Part shown: positions 36,221-44,976 of the stretch, in pieces
Position numbering within the stretch: position 1 is the first letter of the stretch
Layout of the letters: every line of letters starts with the position of its first letter
Assembly: GCA_900772475.1 (NCBI GenBank)
Contig: CAAHEI010000074.1
Coordinates: 89,764 to 153,763 of the forward strand
Length of the DNA stretch: 64,000 nt
Reading direction: 5' to 3'
Origin: Clostridia bacterium
Lineage (GTDB): Bacteria > Bacillota > Clostridia > TANB77 > CAG-465
The notes under the pieces: model-generated
Seen by the model: the letters and a program-made list of their open reading frames with translations, nothing else
Told to the model about the DNA's origin: nothing
Database searches by the model: none
Position numbers and translations under genes: made by a program

Positions 36221-36820
36221 CTATTTATTTGGATTTAAATCATAAATTGTATCAAGTAAATTTTGTGATTTAGTTTTTACATATTCCTTATCTTTTATTC
36301 TTGACTTGTCTATTGTTATAGCATCACCAAAAGTAACTGTCATTTTAGAAAACTTCTTAGGATTTTTAGTCACATACACAGGTATTATTGGTACTCCTGC
36401 TTCTGCTGCTATAAATACAGGACCTGCTTTAGCTGTTCCTCTTGGCTCATCTACATTCATTCTTTCTCCTTCAATATATATTAATAATTTTCTTTTATCA
36501 ACTTTTCTAAACAGTTTAATTGCATGTAAAAGGCTTTTTGCATCATGACTTCCTCTACGAATTGGAAAAACATCAAAATATCTAAAAAGTGCTCCTAAAA
36601 CTTTATTTTCAAAAAGTTCTGCCTTGGCCATAATACACAAATCATTCGTTTTAGCATATATAAAACATGGATCAAATTTATCGGAATGGTTTGGGCATAT
36701 AAGGCATTTATCATATTTTTTTAATTCTTCTAGATTATAATATTTTACTCTATATAGGAAATGTGTAAATACTAAATTTACAAAAGATCTCACTATTCTT
36801 TTTATAACTTTTTTTATCAT
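36221..36820 (-). CDS. plsC: 1-acylglycerol-3-phosphate acyltransferase
   Basis: The 199-residue protein carries the acyltransferase HX4D motif in CPNHSDKFDPCF near residue 43, the substrate-binding string FPIRRGSHD, the EGER variant of the EGTR block in LIYIEGERMN, and the PIIPVYV block. PlsC adds the second acyl chain to make phosphatidic acid at the membrane. There is a basic hydrophobic N-terminal segment. The gene begins two bases after the cmk stop; cmk-plsC adjacency is widespread in Bacillota. Confidence 0.92.
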   Translation of the reverse strand: MIKKVIKRIVRSFVNLVFTHFLYRVKYYNLEELKKYDKCLICPNHSDKFDPCFIYAKTNDLCIMAKAELFENKVLGALFRYFDVFPIRRGSHDAKSLLHAIKLFRKVDKRKLLIYIEGERMNVDEPRGTAKAGPVFIAAEAGVPIIPVYVTKNPKKFSKMTVTFGDAITIDKSRIKDKEYVKTKSQNLLDTIYDLNPNK

Positions 36821-36822
36821 AA

Positions 36823-37512
36823 TTATATTAAGCCTATCCTTTCTCTTAGAATATCAAGTATTGAATTTGTAGTTTCTTCAACTGTACAATTAGATGTGTC
36901 AATTAATATAGAGCCTTTGGCCTTTTTTAAAGGAGAATCTGTTCTTGTGCTATCTTGTGTGTCTCTTTTTATTAAATCATTTTTTACATTTTCAAGTTTT
37001 ACACTACTATCTTTTTTCTTTAAATCGTTATATCTTCTTGATGAGCGTATATCTATATTTGATGTAAAAAATAACTTAATATCTGCATTTGGAAATATAA
37101 CAGTTGCTGCATCTCTTCCTTCAATTACAACACTTTGAGTTCCTGCAAGTGCTCTTTGCTTTTGTACAAGATGTTCTCTTACTTTACTATTTTTTGATAC
37201 ATTAGAAGCTGCCATTGAAACTTCTTCTGTACGTATTTTATCTGTTACATTTTCTCCATTTAAATATACTTCATTTTCTCCATTACTATTTATTTTTAAA
37301 TCTACATTTATTTTTTCTAAGTTATTTTCAATGTTTTTATCATTAATTTCTATTTTATTATTTAAAAAATATAGTCCTGTTGCTCTATACATTGCCCCTG
37401 TATCAATATATATAATTCCTAGTTTCTTACTTAAAGCTTTTGATACTGTTGTTTTGCCAACTCCAGAGCCACCATCTATTGCTATTATGCATTTTTTTGC
37501 AAGTTTACACAT
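36823..37512 (-). CDS. cmk: Cytidylate kinase
   Basis: The start at 37512 (MCKLAKKCIIAIDGGSGVGK) follows AAAGGTGG; an in-frame ATG at 37575 is rejected for lack of a ribosome binding site and extra length. The 229-residue protein has the P-loop IDGGSGVGKTTVSKAL, the CMP-binding strings IDTGAMYRATGLY and VVIEGRDAATVIFPNADIK, and the lid region RYNDLKKKDSSV. It phosphorylates CMP and dCMP. It is the first gene of a pair with plsC. Confidence 0.93.
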   Translation of the reverse strand: MCKLAKKCIIAIDGGSGVGKTTVSKALSKKLGIIYIDTGAMYRATGLYFLNNKIEINDKNIENNLEKINVDLKINSNGENEVYLNGENVTDKIRTEEVSMAASNVSKNSKVREHLVQKQRALAGTQSVVIEGRDAATVIFPNADIKLFFTSNIDIRSSRRYNDLKKKDSSVKLENVKNDLIKRDTQDSTRTDSPLKKAKGSILIDTSNCTVEETTNSILDILRERIGLI

Positions 37513-37671
37513 TAAAAACCAACCACCTTTATATTTAACAACTAAATTCGACATATTTTGTATACATAAAATCAAATAAATTGCCTTAATCCTCTTTATT
37601 TTTTAACAAAAGTATGATATCATATATATGTAATTTTGTAAAGTACAAAATATAGAAAAAAGGTGATTTAA

Positions 37672-38199
37672 TTGTCAAACAAATTAGAATTATTTGATAA
37701 CAAAATTGTAATTTTATACATACTTGATAACTCTAGTATGCCACTTACAACAGATCAAATTGCTAAATTTTGTGAAGAATTTGAAGATATAACGTATTTT
37801 GATATTTGTATCTATCTTGAGGATCTTAAATCAAATGGATATATAAAAGAAATACATGAAGAAAATAATGTGTTATACTCTCCTACTAAAGAGGGAGTTA
37901 TTACACTAAGAGAACTTCTTGAATTAATACCTGGAGTTAACTTATATAACTTAAAAAAAATGGTAAACAAAAATATGGTAGAAGTTAAAACAGAATATGC
38001 AATTGATACCAATATTATCCCTATTAAAGATGGTGAGTTTAAAGTATCTTGTTATATTAGGGATGGAAATGATGAACTTATAAACATAACAATGTATGCT
38101 GGTGATAAAGAGCAAGCTAAAAACATCTCTAAAAATTGGGCAAACAATTCTGAAAAAATATACACTACATTACTTGAGATGATGACTAAAGAGGAATAA
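37672..38199 (+). CDS. DUF4364-family winged-helix protein, TTG start
   Basis: TTG at 37672 lies under AAAAAGGTGATTTAA. The 175-residue product has an N-terminal winged helix (IVILYILDNSSMPLTTDQIA, FDICIYLEDLKSNGYIKEI, YSPTKEGVITLRELLELIP) and a C-terminal beta domain ending near WANNSEKIYTTLLEMM. This layout is the DUF4364 family, common in Clostridia and presumed to bind DNA; no target is known. It is transcribed divergently from cmk and ends in a terminator. Confidence 0.8.
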   Translation: MSNKLELFDNKIVILYILDNSSMPLTTDQIAKFCEEFEDITYFDICIYLEDLKSNGYIKEIHEENNVLYSPTKEGVITLRELLELIPGVNLYNLKKMVNKNMVEVKTEYAIDTNIIPIKDGEFKVSCYIRDGNDELINITMYAGDKEQAKNISKNWANNSEKIYTTLLEMMTKEE

Positions 38200-38230
38200 A
38201 TTAAAATTATTTAAATATATATTTAGATAA

Positions 38231-38256
38231 AAAGTGCCAATTTTGGTACTTTTTTC
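38231..38256 (+). terminator. Terminator after the DUF4364 gene
   Basis: AAAGTGCCA (38231-38239) pairs with TGGTACTTT (38244-38252) with one G-U pair, then TTTT. Confidence 0.8.
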
Positions 38257-38353
38257 TTGTTATTGTAAAAAATAAATTAGCTAAAGTCTAAAAAACTTGA
38301 AATTATGCTACATATGTAATATAATTAGATAGAAATGGTTAGGAGTGAACTAT

Positions 38354-39646
38354 ATGATAGATATAAAATTTTTAAGAGAAAATCCAGATATTGTAAAAGA
38401 AAATATAAAAAAGAAATTTCAAGATAAAAAACTACCTCTAGTTGATGAAGTTATTTCTTTAGATAAAGAACATAGAGAAATAATGAAAAAAGGTGATGAA
38501 CTTAGAAATAAAAGAAAAATATTAAGTGCCAAAATTGGTAGTCTAATGAAATCAGGAAATAAAGATGAAGCTATGAAAATAAAAGAAGAAGTATCTTCTG
38601 TAAATATTGAGCTTGAAAATAATGAAAAATTAGATAAAGATATGCAAAATAAAATTAAAGAAATTATGTATAAAATTCCAAATATTATGCATGAGTCTGT
38701 ACCTATAGGTGAAGATGATTCTAAAAATGTTGAAGTAAAAAGATATGGTGAGCCTGTGGTACCAGATTATGAAATTCCTTATCATGCTGAAATTATGGAA
38801 GCTTTGGATGGTCTTGATCTTGACTCAGCAAGAAGAGTTGCTGGAAATGGTTTTTATTACTTAATGGGTGATATAGCAAGACTACATTCTGCTGTTTTAT
38901 CTTATGCTAGAGATTTCATGATTGATAAAGGATTTACTTATTGTATTCCTCCATACATGATACGTAGTGATGTTGTAGACGGTGTTATGAGTTTTGAAGA
39001 AATGGATGCAATGATGTATAAAATTGAGGGTGAGGATTTGTATTTAATTGGTACAAGTGAGCACTCTATGATTGGTAAATTTAAAGGACAAACTCTAAAA
39101 AAGGAAAACCTTCCATACACTATGACATCATATTCCCCATGTTTTAGAAAAGAGAAAGGTGCACATGGTATTGAAGAACGTGGTGTATACAGAATTCATC
39201 AATTTGAAAAGCAAGAAATGATTGTTGTATGTGAACCTGAAGATAGTTACAAATGGTATGACAAAATGTGGTCATATACTGTTGAATTATTTAGAAGTAT
39301 GGATATTCCTGTTCGTACACTTGAATGTTGCAGTGGTGACTTAGCAGACCTTAAAGCAAAAAGTGTTGATGTTGAGGCATGGAGCCCAAGACAAAAGAAA
39401 TATTTTGAAGTAGGTAGTTGTTCAAATCTTACAGATGCTCAAAGTAGACGTCTTGGTATTAGAATAAAAGGTGAAGAGAAAAACTACTATGCACATACAC
39501 TTAATAATACTGTTGTTGCCCCACCTCGTATGTTAATTGCTTTAGTTGAAAATAACTATAATGAAGATGGTTCTGTTACAATTCCTGAAGTTTTAAGAAA
39601 GTATATGGGTGGTAAAGAAAAAATTGAAATAAAGAGGAAAAAATAA
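38354..39646 (+). CDS. serS: Seryl-tRNA synthetase
   Basis: The ATG at 38354 (MIDIKFLRENPDIVKENIKK) follows AGGAGTGAACTAT. The 430-residue protein has the long N-terminal coiled-coil arm that grips the tRNA-Ser variable arm (about 1-100) and the class II catalytic core. Motif 2 is SPCFRKEKGAHG, the serine pocket includes IGTSEHSM, and motif 3 is NNTVVAPPRMLIALVENN. No T-box element is visible in the short upstream gap. Its stop codon overlaps the ysxC start by one base. Confidence 0.97.
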   Translation: MIDIKFLRENPDIVKENIKKKFQDKKLPLVDEVISLDKEHREIMKKGDELRNKRKILSAKIGSLMKSGNKDEAMKIKEEVSSVNIELENNEKLDKDMQNKIKEIMYKIPNIMHESVPIGEDDSKNVEVKRYGEPVVPDYEIPYHAEIMEALDGLDLDSARRVAGNGFYYLMGDIARLHSAVLSYARDFMIDKGFTYCIPPYMIRSDVVDGVMSFEEMDAMMYKIEGEDLYLIGTSEHSMIGKFKGQTLKKENLPYTMTSYSPCFRKEKGAHGIEERGVYRIHQFEKQEMIVVCEPEDSYKWYDKMWSYTVELFRSMDIPVRTLECCSGDLADLKAKSVDVEAWSPRQKKYFEVGSCSNLTDAQSRRLGIRIKGEEKNYYAHTLNNTVVAPPRMLIALVENNYNEDGSVTIPEVLRKYMGGKEKIEIKRKK

Positions 39647-40221
39647 TGTTAAAAAATATGAAATTTAAAACATCTGCTTTTAATATAGCACAACTTTTAG
39701 AAACAGAAAAAAAACAAATTGTTCTTGTTGGCAAATCAAACGTTGGCAAATCATCATTTATAAATAGTTTAGCAAATCAAAAACATTTAGCAAAGGTTGG
39801 AAATACTCCTGGAAAAACAAAATCTATTAATTATTATGATGTAAATAATGAATTTTATATAGTAGATTTACCTGGATATGGATATTCAAACATGACTAAG
39901 GTAGAAAAGTTAAATACATCAAAATTAATTAACCACTATATTGAAAAAAATGAAAATATTTCACACATACTATTTCTTGTAGACATTCGCCATAAACCTA
40001 CTGAAAATGATAGAATAATGTATGATTGGTTAACAAGCAAGAATATCCCCTTTACTATAATTGCTACAAAAGCAGATAAAATTGGTACAACAAAACAAAA
40101 AGAAAATATGCAAGTTATAACTAAAGTATTATTTGCTAAAGAAAATATTATTCCTTTTTCAAGTTCAAATAAACTAAACCTAGATATTATTGAAAATATA
40201 ATACTAGAAAACATACATTAG
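39646..40221 (+). CDS. ysxC: YsxC/EngB ribosome-assembly GTPase
   Basis: The 191-residue protein has the TrmE-Era-EngA-EngB pattern: P-loop VGKSNVGKSSFINSL, switch I VGNTPGKTKSINYY, switch II VDLPGYGYS, the NKxD equivalent ATKADKI and FSSSNK. The family acts in late 50S subunit assembly. Start and stop overlap with serS (TAATG), so translation is coupled. A decayed partial copy of this gene lies 1.7 kb downstream (separate entry). Confidence 0.95.
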   Translation: MLKNMKFKTSAFNIAQLLETEKKQIVLVGKSNVGKSSFINSLANQKHLAKVGNTPGKTKSINYYDVNNEFYIVDLPGYGYSNMTKVEKLNTSKLINHYIEKNENISHILFLVDIRHKPTENDRIMYDWLTSKNIPFTIIATKADKIGTTKQKENMQVITKVLFAKENIIPFSSSNKLNLDIIENIILENIH

Positions 40222-40247
40222 TTCCGGATTAATTTCCGGAACTTTTT
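40221..40247 (+). terminator. Terminator after ysxC
   Basis: GTTCCGG (40221-40227) pairs with CCGGAAC (40236-40242), followed by TTTTT. Confidence 0.85.
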
Positions 40248-40275
40248 CTATCCCTTTTTTTATGTAATTTCAGCC

Positions 40276-40304
40276 TTTACTTTTCTGCATATTTATGTTA
40301 TAAT
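40276..40304 (+). promoter_or_regulatory. Promoter of the first paralog
   Basis: TTTACT (40276-40281), a 17-nt spacer and TATAAT (40299-40304) with TGT before the -10. The same promoter is copied at 41611-41639. Confidence 0.65.
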
Positions 40305-40358
40305 TTTCTTGCATAAGAAATCCAAATAAAACAAATTAAATTTAAGGAGTTGTTTTTC

Positions 40359-41336
40359 ATGAAAGTAGAAAAAATTTTAGATGGATTTGTTGAATATTCA
40401 GATTTTCTCGATAATGTCTTAATTGGTAAAACTAAAGATGGATATTTAACTTTTATACAAAAAGACGATTACACAATAATAAACAAAGAAATATTAGATA
40501 AAAAAATAGTTAAAATTAGAAGTTTAACGGACTCAGATTTTGTGGAATGTAAAGATGTTAATGGATACCTTATATTGGTGAATAAAACATCAAATTTTAT
40601 AATATCTGATAGACATTTAATTGATTTAAAAATTGTTAATATCTCTTCACAACTAGGGAAACATTTCATGACTGCCAAAAGTGAAAATGGTAATATTTAC
40701 TTAATAGATTCACATTATGGACGAATTTTCGATATGCTACCTATTGCTAAAAGTATTAAGGATGCTTCAATTAACAAATATGTAGCTGAAGACCCAGACT
40801 ACATTATATTGGAAACAAAAGAATCAATAAAATTATTAATAAAATTTGAATTTATTGAGTGTTTTGATTATAAAAAAATAGTAAGCAATGTAATTTTAGA
40901 TGATCGTTTTAAAAAAATTAATAGGGGCTACTATATTTATACAAATGATGAAACTGAATTAAAAACATTAGTAGACGAAACTAAAAATTACAGATCTGTA
41001 AATGAATGGCACAATGATTGGATTTATTTTGAAAATGACTATGTTTTTATTATCAAAGATAAAATTTCTTCATCTGAATACAAATATAAATTATTCAATA
41101 TTGAATCATGTACTCAGTTTGACATGGATTTTTATTCAATTATTTATCCAATTTCACCAAAATTATTACTCATAGGTAATGATATAAACAAATTAAACCT
41201 TTTTGAAATTGTAAATAATGAAAAGATAGAACATGTCTTTGATAAAAATACCTACTTAAATAAACAGGACATTTATTTCAATAAAGATGGAAAAATTTTT
41301 GTAAATGCAAATAATTCCATGTATAGACTTTCTTAA
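40359..41336 (+). CDS. Repeat protein of unknown function, first paralog
   Basis: The ATG at 40359 follows AAGGAG. The 325-residue protein is beta-strand-rich and has at least three diverged repeats of about 47 residues near the N-terminus, each with a (D/N)G-(Y/N)-(L/I) hairpin followed by a (F/Y)-I-I-(N/S)-like turn (KDGYLTFIQKDDYTIINK, VNGYLILVNKTSNFIISD, ENGNIYLIDSHYGRIFD). A small beta-propeller or WG-like repeat fold is a guess. No signal or membrane segment is seen. The C-terminal 60 residues match the paralog at 41693. Function unknown. Confidence 0.7.
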   Translation: MKVEKILDGFVEYSDFLDNVLIGKTKDGYLTFIQKDDYTIINKEILDKKIVKIRSLTDSDFVECKDVNGYLILVNKTSNFIISDRHLIDLKIVNISSQLGKHFMTAKSENGNIYLIDSHYGRIFDMLPIAKSIKDASINKYVAEDPDYIILETKESIKLLIKFEFIECFDYKKIVSNVILDDRFKKINRGYYIYTNDETELKTLVDETKNYRSVNEWHNDWIYFENDYVFIIKDKISSSEYKYKLFNIESCTQFDMDFYSIIYPISPKLLLIGNDINKLNLFEIVNNEKIEHVFDKNTYLNKQDIYFNKDGKIFVNANNSMYRLS

Positions 41337-41339
41337 TTA

Positions 41340-41366
41340 ATAGGTGGACAAATTTTGTCCACCTAT
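41340..41366. terminator. Terminator after the first paralog
   Basis: ATAGGTGGACAAA (41340-41352) pairs with TTTGTCCACCTAT (41354-41366): a strong stem with a modest T-rich tail. Confidence 0.75.
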
Positions 41367-41406
41367 CTTCTATTTTATATCCTTATTTAATATATAATGA
41401 AGAAAG

Positions 41407-41553
41407 AATAATTTTAAATATGAAATTTAAAACGTCTGTTTTCAAAACAACAATTGCTACAAAAGCAGATAAAATTGGTACAACAAAACAACAAGTTCAA
41501 ATAACCTAAACCTAGATATTATTGAAAATGTAATACTTGAAAACATACATTAG
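41407..41553 (+). pseudogene. Remnant of a duplicated ysxC
   Basis: Three pieces of ysxC are joined with internal deletions: its start (ATGAAATTTAAAACGTCTG at 41420), a middle part (ATTGCTACAAAAGCAGATAA near 41453, matching 40059) and its 3' end (CCTAGATATTATTGAAAATG to the TAG at 41551). The frame is lost. The copy shows that the whole block of ysxC 3' end, terminator, promoter and following gene was duplicated. Confidence 0.85.
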
Positions 41554-41697
41554 TTCCGGATTAATTTCTGAAACTTTTTCTATCCCATCTTCATTTATGT
41601 AATTTCAACCTTTACTTTTCTGCATATTTATGTTATAATTTTCTTGCATAAGAAATCCAAACAAAACAAATTAAATTTAAGGAGTTGTTAACATGAA
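41407..41697 (+). repeat. Segmental duplication of the ysxC-to-paralog interval
   Basis: From 41492 to 41697 the sequence is almost identical to 40160-40363, covering the end of ysxC, the (now imperfect) terminator, the promoter (41611-41639) and the ribosome binding site of the next gene. This explains the 356-nt gap 41337-41692, which has no intact gene. Confidence 0.9.
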
Positions 41698-42445
41698 AGC
41701 TCAAAAATTTTCAGAAGAAATTGTAAGAGTATTACATTTACCTGAATCTGACCAACTATTAGGAATGAACCGTAATGGTTTAGTAACCCTCTTAAACATA
41801 GAGGATGGTAGTATTCTCTACCCACATTTATTTGGAAATATATTCAGAGAATTTAATAACCATTTTTTCTATTTTGAAAATAAATATGGTCTTCCTTTTC
41901 TTGTTGAAGCATCAACTGGCAAAATAGTTACATTAGATAACTTTTCAGATCTTGTTGAAGAAAACTGTGATCTTAATATTGAAGAAAAAGCAGAAATTAG
42001 AAACTTTTACAGAAAGCACTGGGATTCACTTAATAATGAGTATTATATATATGATGCTAACTATATTTCTCTTTCTAAGTCTCTTGTAAAAAAAGATACT
42101 TTGGAACCTAAACTTAAAGAATTTTCTAATATAAAATACGATTTTTCTGATAATAAGGATATTGCCATAATAGTATACAATGACACTCAAAAACTATATA
42201 ATATTAATTCGAATTGTTTTTTTGAAATAGCTGAATATTCTATCATTGACCCTATTGTACAAACTCCATTTATTTTAGTTGGAAACAATGAAAATGAATT
42301 GAGGTTATATCGCATTAAAGGCGATAAAGAAATTGAAGCTATTTTTGATGATGCAAATTTATATGTAAGTAAAAAAGACATCATTAAATTAAAAAACGGT
42401 AGACTTTTAATCAATGTAAAAAAGGAGGAAGTGTACATAGTATGA
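41693..42445 (+). CDS. Repeat protein of unknown function, second paralog
   Basis: The ATG at 41693 follows AAGGAG in a duplicated leader. The 250-residue product shares its C-terminus with the 325-residue paralog (FILVGNNENELRLYRI against LLLIGNDINKLNLFEI; SKKDIIKLKNGRLLINV against NKQDIYFNKDGKIFVNA). It lacks one stretch of about 75 residues found in the longer copy. It is beta-rich with no signal peptide. Divergence of the proteins is much greater than that of their leaders, so the coding parts may have changed faster or been replaced. Function unknown. Confidence 0.7.
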   Translation: MKAQKFSEEIVRVLHLPESDQLLGMNRNGLVTLLNIEDGSILYPHLFGNIFREFNNHFFYFENKYGLPFLVEASTGKIVTLDNFSDLVEENCDLNIEEKAEIRNFYRKHWDSLNNEYYIYDANYISLSKSLVKKDTLEPKLKEFSNIKYDFSDNKDIAIIVYNDTQKLYNINSNCFFEIAEYSIIDPIVQTPFILVGNNENELRLYRIKGDKEIEAIFDDANLYVSKKDIIKLKNGRLLINVKKEEVYIV

Positions 42446-42488
42446 TAATAATGGCTGAACAAAATTTGTTCAGCCATTATTATTTTGT
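42445..42488. terminator. Terminator after the second paralog
   Basis: A stem of about 18 bp (core ATGGCTGAACAAA with TTTGTTCAGCCAT) lies at 42445-42484, followed by TTTTG. Confidence 0.85.
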
Positions 42489-42572
42489 TACTTTTGCTCA
42501 ATATGATATATTAGCAGAATAATTTTACCTTAATTTAATATAATTAAATATATAAAAAAAGGTGGTAATTAT

Positions 42573-43451
42573 ATGTTATTTGAAGGTTCAGGTGTAGCTC
42601 TAGTTACACCATTTAATGAAGATTTAAGTATTAATTATGATAAACTTAAAGAGTTAATACATTTTCATTTAGAAAATAATACTGATGCAATTATATTATG
42701 TGGAACAACAGGTGAGTCAGCTACTCTATCTATTGATGAGTTTAAAGAAATTGTAAGTTTTACTGTAAAAGAAGTAAATAAAAAAATTCCTGTTATTGTA
42801 GGGAGTGGTTCAAATAATACTAGTGTTGCTGTAAAGAAGTCCGTAATTGCCCAGGAACTTGGTGCTGATGGCCTTCTAGTTGTGACTCCATATTATAACA
42901 AATGCACAGATGATGGTCTGTATTTACATTATAAAGAGATAAATGACAATGTAAATATTCCTATAATTCTATACAACGTACCATCTCGTACATGCGTTAA
43001 TATAAATATGGATGTTCTAATTAAATTATCAAAACTGAAAAATATTTGTGCACTAAAAGAGGCATGTCCTGATTTATCAAGAGTATCTAAAGAATTATTA
43101 CAACTTCCTAATGATTTTTACATATATTCTGGAAACGATGATTTGACTTTACCAATTATAAGTCTTGGAGGAAAGGGTGTTATTTCTGTAATTGCCAATA
43201 TATATCCTAATAAAATGCATAACTTATGTAAATTTTGTTTTAATAATAATTTTAAAGAAGCAAGAAAAATTCATTTTAATAATTTAAATCTCATGAATTT
43301 ATTATTTTGTGAGGTAAATCCCGTTCCGATTAAAAGTGCTATGAACATTATGGGATATAATGTTGGAAAGTGTAGACTTCCTCTTGGAGATATAAATGTA
43401 GATAATTATAGAAAATTAAATAAAATATTAAAAAAAGATCCGAAAAAATAA
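42573..43451 (+). CDS. dapA: 4-hydroxy-tetrahydrodipicolinate synthase
   Basis: The 292-residue TIM-barrel protein has the pyruvate-binding GTTGESATLS near residue 46, the Tyr of LYNVPSRTCVN and the Schiff-base Lys of ICALKEACPDL. It condenses pyruvate with aspartate semialdehyde, the first committed step to diaminopimelate and lysine, which feeds peptidoglycan synthesis. Length is normal. AAAAGGTGG precedes the ATG. No other lysine-pathway genes are adjacent. A terminator follows directly. Confidence 0.95.
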   Translation: MLFEGSGVALVTPFNEDLSINYDKLKELIHFHLENNTDAIILCGTTGESATLSIDEFKEIVSFTVKEVNKKIPVIVGSGSNNTSVAVKKSVIAQELGADGLLVVTPYYNKCTDDGLYLHYKEINDNVNIPIILYNVPSRTCVNINMDVLIKLSKLKNICALKEACPDLSRVSKELLQLPNDFYIYSGNDDLTLPIISLGGKGVISVIANIYPNKMHNLCKFCFNNNFKEARKIHFNNLNLMNLLFCEVNPVPIKSAMNIMGYNVGKCRLPLGDINVDNYRKLNKILKKDPKK

Positions 43452-43468
43452 TTTTTCGGAGTTTTTTT
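43440..43468 (+). terminator. Terminator after dapA
   Basis: CCGAAAAA (43440-43447) pairs with TTTTTCGG (43452-43459), then GAGTTTTTTT. The stem overlaps the last codons of dapA. Confidence 0.8.
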
Positions 43469-43472
43469 GTTG

Positions 43473-43853
43473 TTATAATACATTTCCAATTTTTACTTGC
43501 TGTTTTTTTACAATATAATTTAAAATTCTGTCTAGTTCATTTGCATTAACTATAACCTCTTCCTTATCTTCTTCATCAATATATGATTTTATTTGAGTTA
43601 TATGTTCCTCAACCTTATCTACCTCACTACTATCTACAAACATATGCCAAACTGTTTTAACACTATTCCATGTCTTTTCAACATTTTCTATTCCCTCTTT
43701 AGCCATGTCGAAATTTTCATTTATAGCAGAATTTTTTACATATTCTATATCAGATAATGTATATCTAGCTGTTTTTTCTAAATAACATATTTGCCACATT
43801 CCAGTTAAAAGAAGTAAAATTACACATACAATTAAAATTATCCATTGTTTCAT
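43473..43853 (-). CDS. DUF4363-family protein
   Basis: The 126-residue protein has an N-terminal membrane segment (about 4-22, WIILIVCVILLLLTGMW) and a helical domain with the pattern of DUF4363 (VEKTWNSVKTVWHMFVDS, VEEHITQIKSYIDEEDKEE). Its gene overlaps the upstream DUF421 gene by four bases (ATGA), so the two are translationally coupled and probably act together. DUF4363 next to DUF421 is a recurring pair in Bacillota. The function is not known. Confidence 0.85.
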   Translation of the reverse strand: MKQWIILIVCVILLLLTGMWQICYLEKTARYTLSDIEYVKNSAINENFDMAKEGIENVEKTWNSVKTVWHMFVDSSEVDKVEEHITQIKSYIDEEDKEEVIVNANELDRILNYIVKKQQVKIGNVL

Positions 43854-44494
43854 TTTTTCTTCACCTCATTTTTTAGCTGATATATAAAATTAGAATCTTC
43901 ATCCATTGTAGCTACAAGTACATCCTCAATTTTAATTTTATTTTTCTTTAATAGTTTATCAACATCTTTTTCTTGCATTTTAAGCATTTCTAAATTTTCC
44001 TTAGCATAATTTCCATCTTCTATAACATTTAAAGGAATTGCATTAAACTCATCAGAATTTTTAATAACACTCAAATTACCATTGTTTTCAATCATAGCAA
44101 ATTTAACATCTTGTATTTTAAATACATCGTGTTCTCTTAATTGTGACATCAAATCTTCAATAGTATATTTATTCTTATTCAAATTTTCTTCAATTATTTT
44201 TCCATCTCTAATAATTGGAACAATTTTTCCACATACAAAATCCTCTACTTTATTACTTGAATGAGCAAGAAGAGTAAAAATTAAATACGCAATAAGTAAT
44301 GTTATAATAGGTACAATACCATCAAAAATGGAAACACCACGTGAAGACATTGGAGATGAGGCAAGATCTGATATTAGAATTATGATTGCAAGTTCAAAAG
44401 GTTGAACCTTAGATAACTCTTTTTTCCCCATAAGTCTAATTACTATAAATACTACAGCATACAAAATTAAAGCCCTTAAAAATACAATTAACAT
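43850..44494 (-). CDS. DUF421 membrane protein, YetF-like
   Basis: The 214-residue protein has three membrane segments (about 3-80) with the family motifs RLMGKKELSKVQPFELAI and ILISDLASSPM, then a cytoplasmic domain with VPIIRDGKIIEENL and the LMSQLREHDVFKIQDVKFA block. DUF421 proteins are found across Bacillota, several linked to spores, but no clear biochemical role is established. It is coupled to the DUF4363 gene by a four-base overlap. Confidence 0.9.
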   Translation of the reverse strand: MLIVFLRALILYAVVFIVIRLMGKKELSKVQPFELAIIILISDLASSPMSSRGVSIFDGIVPIITLLIAYLIFTLLAHSSNKVEDFVCGKIVPIIRDGKIIEENLNKNKYTIEDLMSQLREHDVFKIQDVKFAMIENNGNLSVIKNSDEFNAIPLNVIEDGNYAKENLEMLKMQEKDVDKLLKKNKIKIEDVLVATMDEDSNFIYQLKNEVKKK

Positions 44495-44573
44495 TTAAAT
44501 CACCTAAAATTATTTTTTGCATAAAAGATATTTTTATACAAATAATATTAATGTAATTTTGGGAGGTAAATAA

Positions 44574-44942
44574 ATGGAAGAAATACAAAATTATAAAAAT
44601 AACTTTAATACGTTTAGGATGTCTCAAATGTTAATTAGGTTCTTAACATCAATATCTATATTTGCTGTTACTGTATTTTTTACTCCAAATTTTAATCTTT
44701 CTTCTTTTCCAATACTAATAATTAGTGGGATTGCAATAATAATTCTGGATTATTTAATGTCAATTATAACAGGAATACATGACGTTCCACTAGGACGTGG
44801 ATTAGTAGGTTTTACAACAGCTGCTATTATAATATACATAACACAATTTGTAGTTGATGGATATTATATTTCAATTACTAGTAGCCTGATTGCCGCTGCT
44901 ATATATGGAGTAATTGATAGTATGCTTATAAATAGAAAATAA
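44574..44942 (+). CDS. Four-TM small membrane protein, phage-holin-like family
   Basis: GGGAGGTAAATA precedes the ATG. The 122-residue protein has four hydrophobic segments and the string GRGLVGFTTAAIIIYITQF followed by VDGYYISITSSLIAAAIYG. This resembles the chromosomal four-TM family of Clostridia usually labelled phage holin family. No phage genes are nearby, so the label should not be read as a lysis function. It is divergent from the DUF421 gene. Confidence 0.75.
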   Translation: MEEIQNYKNNFNTFRMSQMLIRFLTSISIFAVTVFFTPNFNLSSFPILIISGIAIIILDYLMSIITGIHDVPLGRGLVGFTTAAIIIYITQFVVDGYYISITSSLIAAAIYGVIDSMLINRK

Positions 44943-44970
44943 CTGCCACAATATATTTGTAGCAGTTTTT
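44941..44970. terminator. Terminator between convergent genes
   Basis: AACTGC-CACAAATA-like arms (44941-44950 and 44956-44966, AACTGC with GCAGTT at the base) end in TTTTT. Confidence 0.7.
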
Positions 44971-44976
44971 ATATAT

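Noticed and set aside
44574..44942. Holin as sign of a prophage
   Set aside because: No other phage genes nearby; this four-TM family is chromosomal in many Clostridia.
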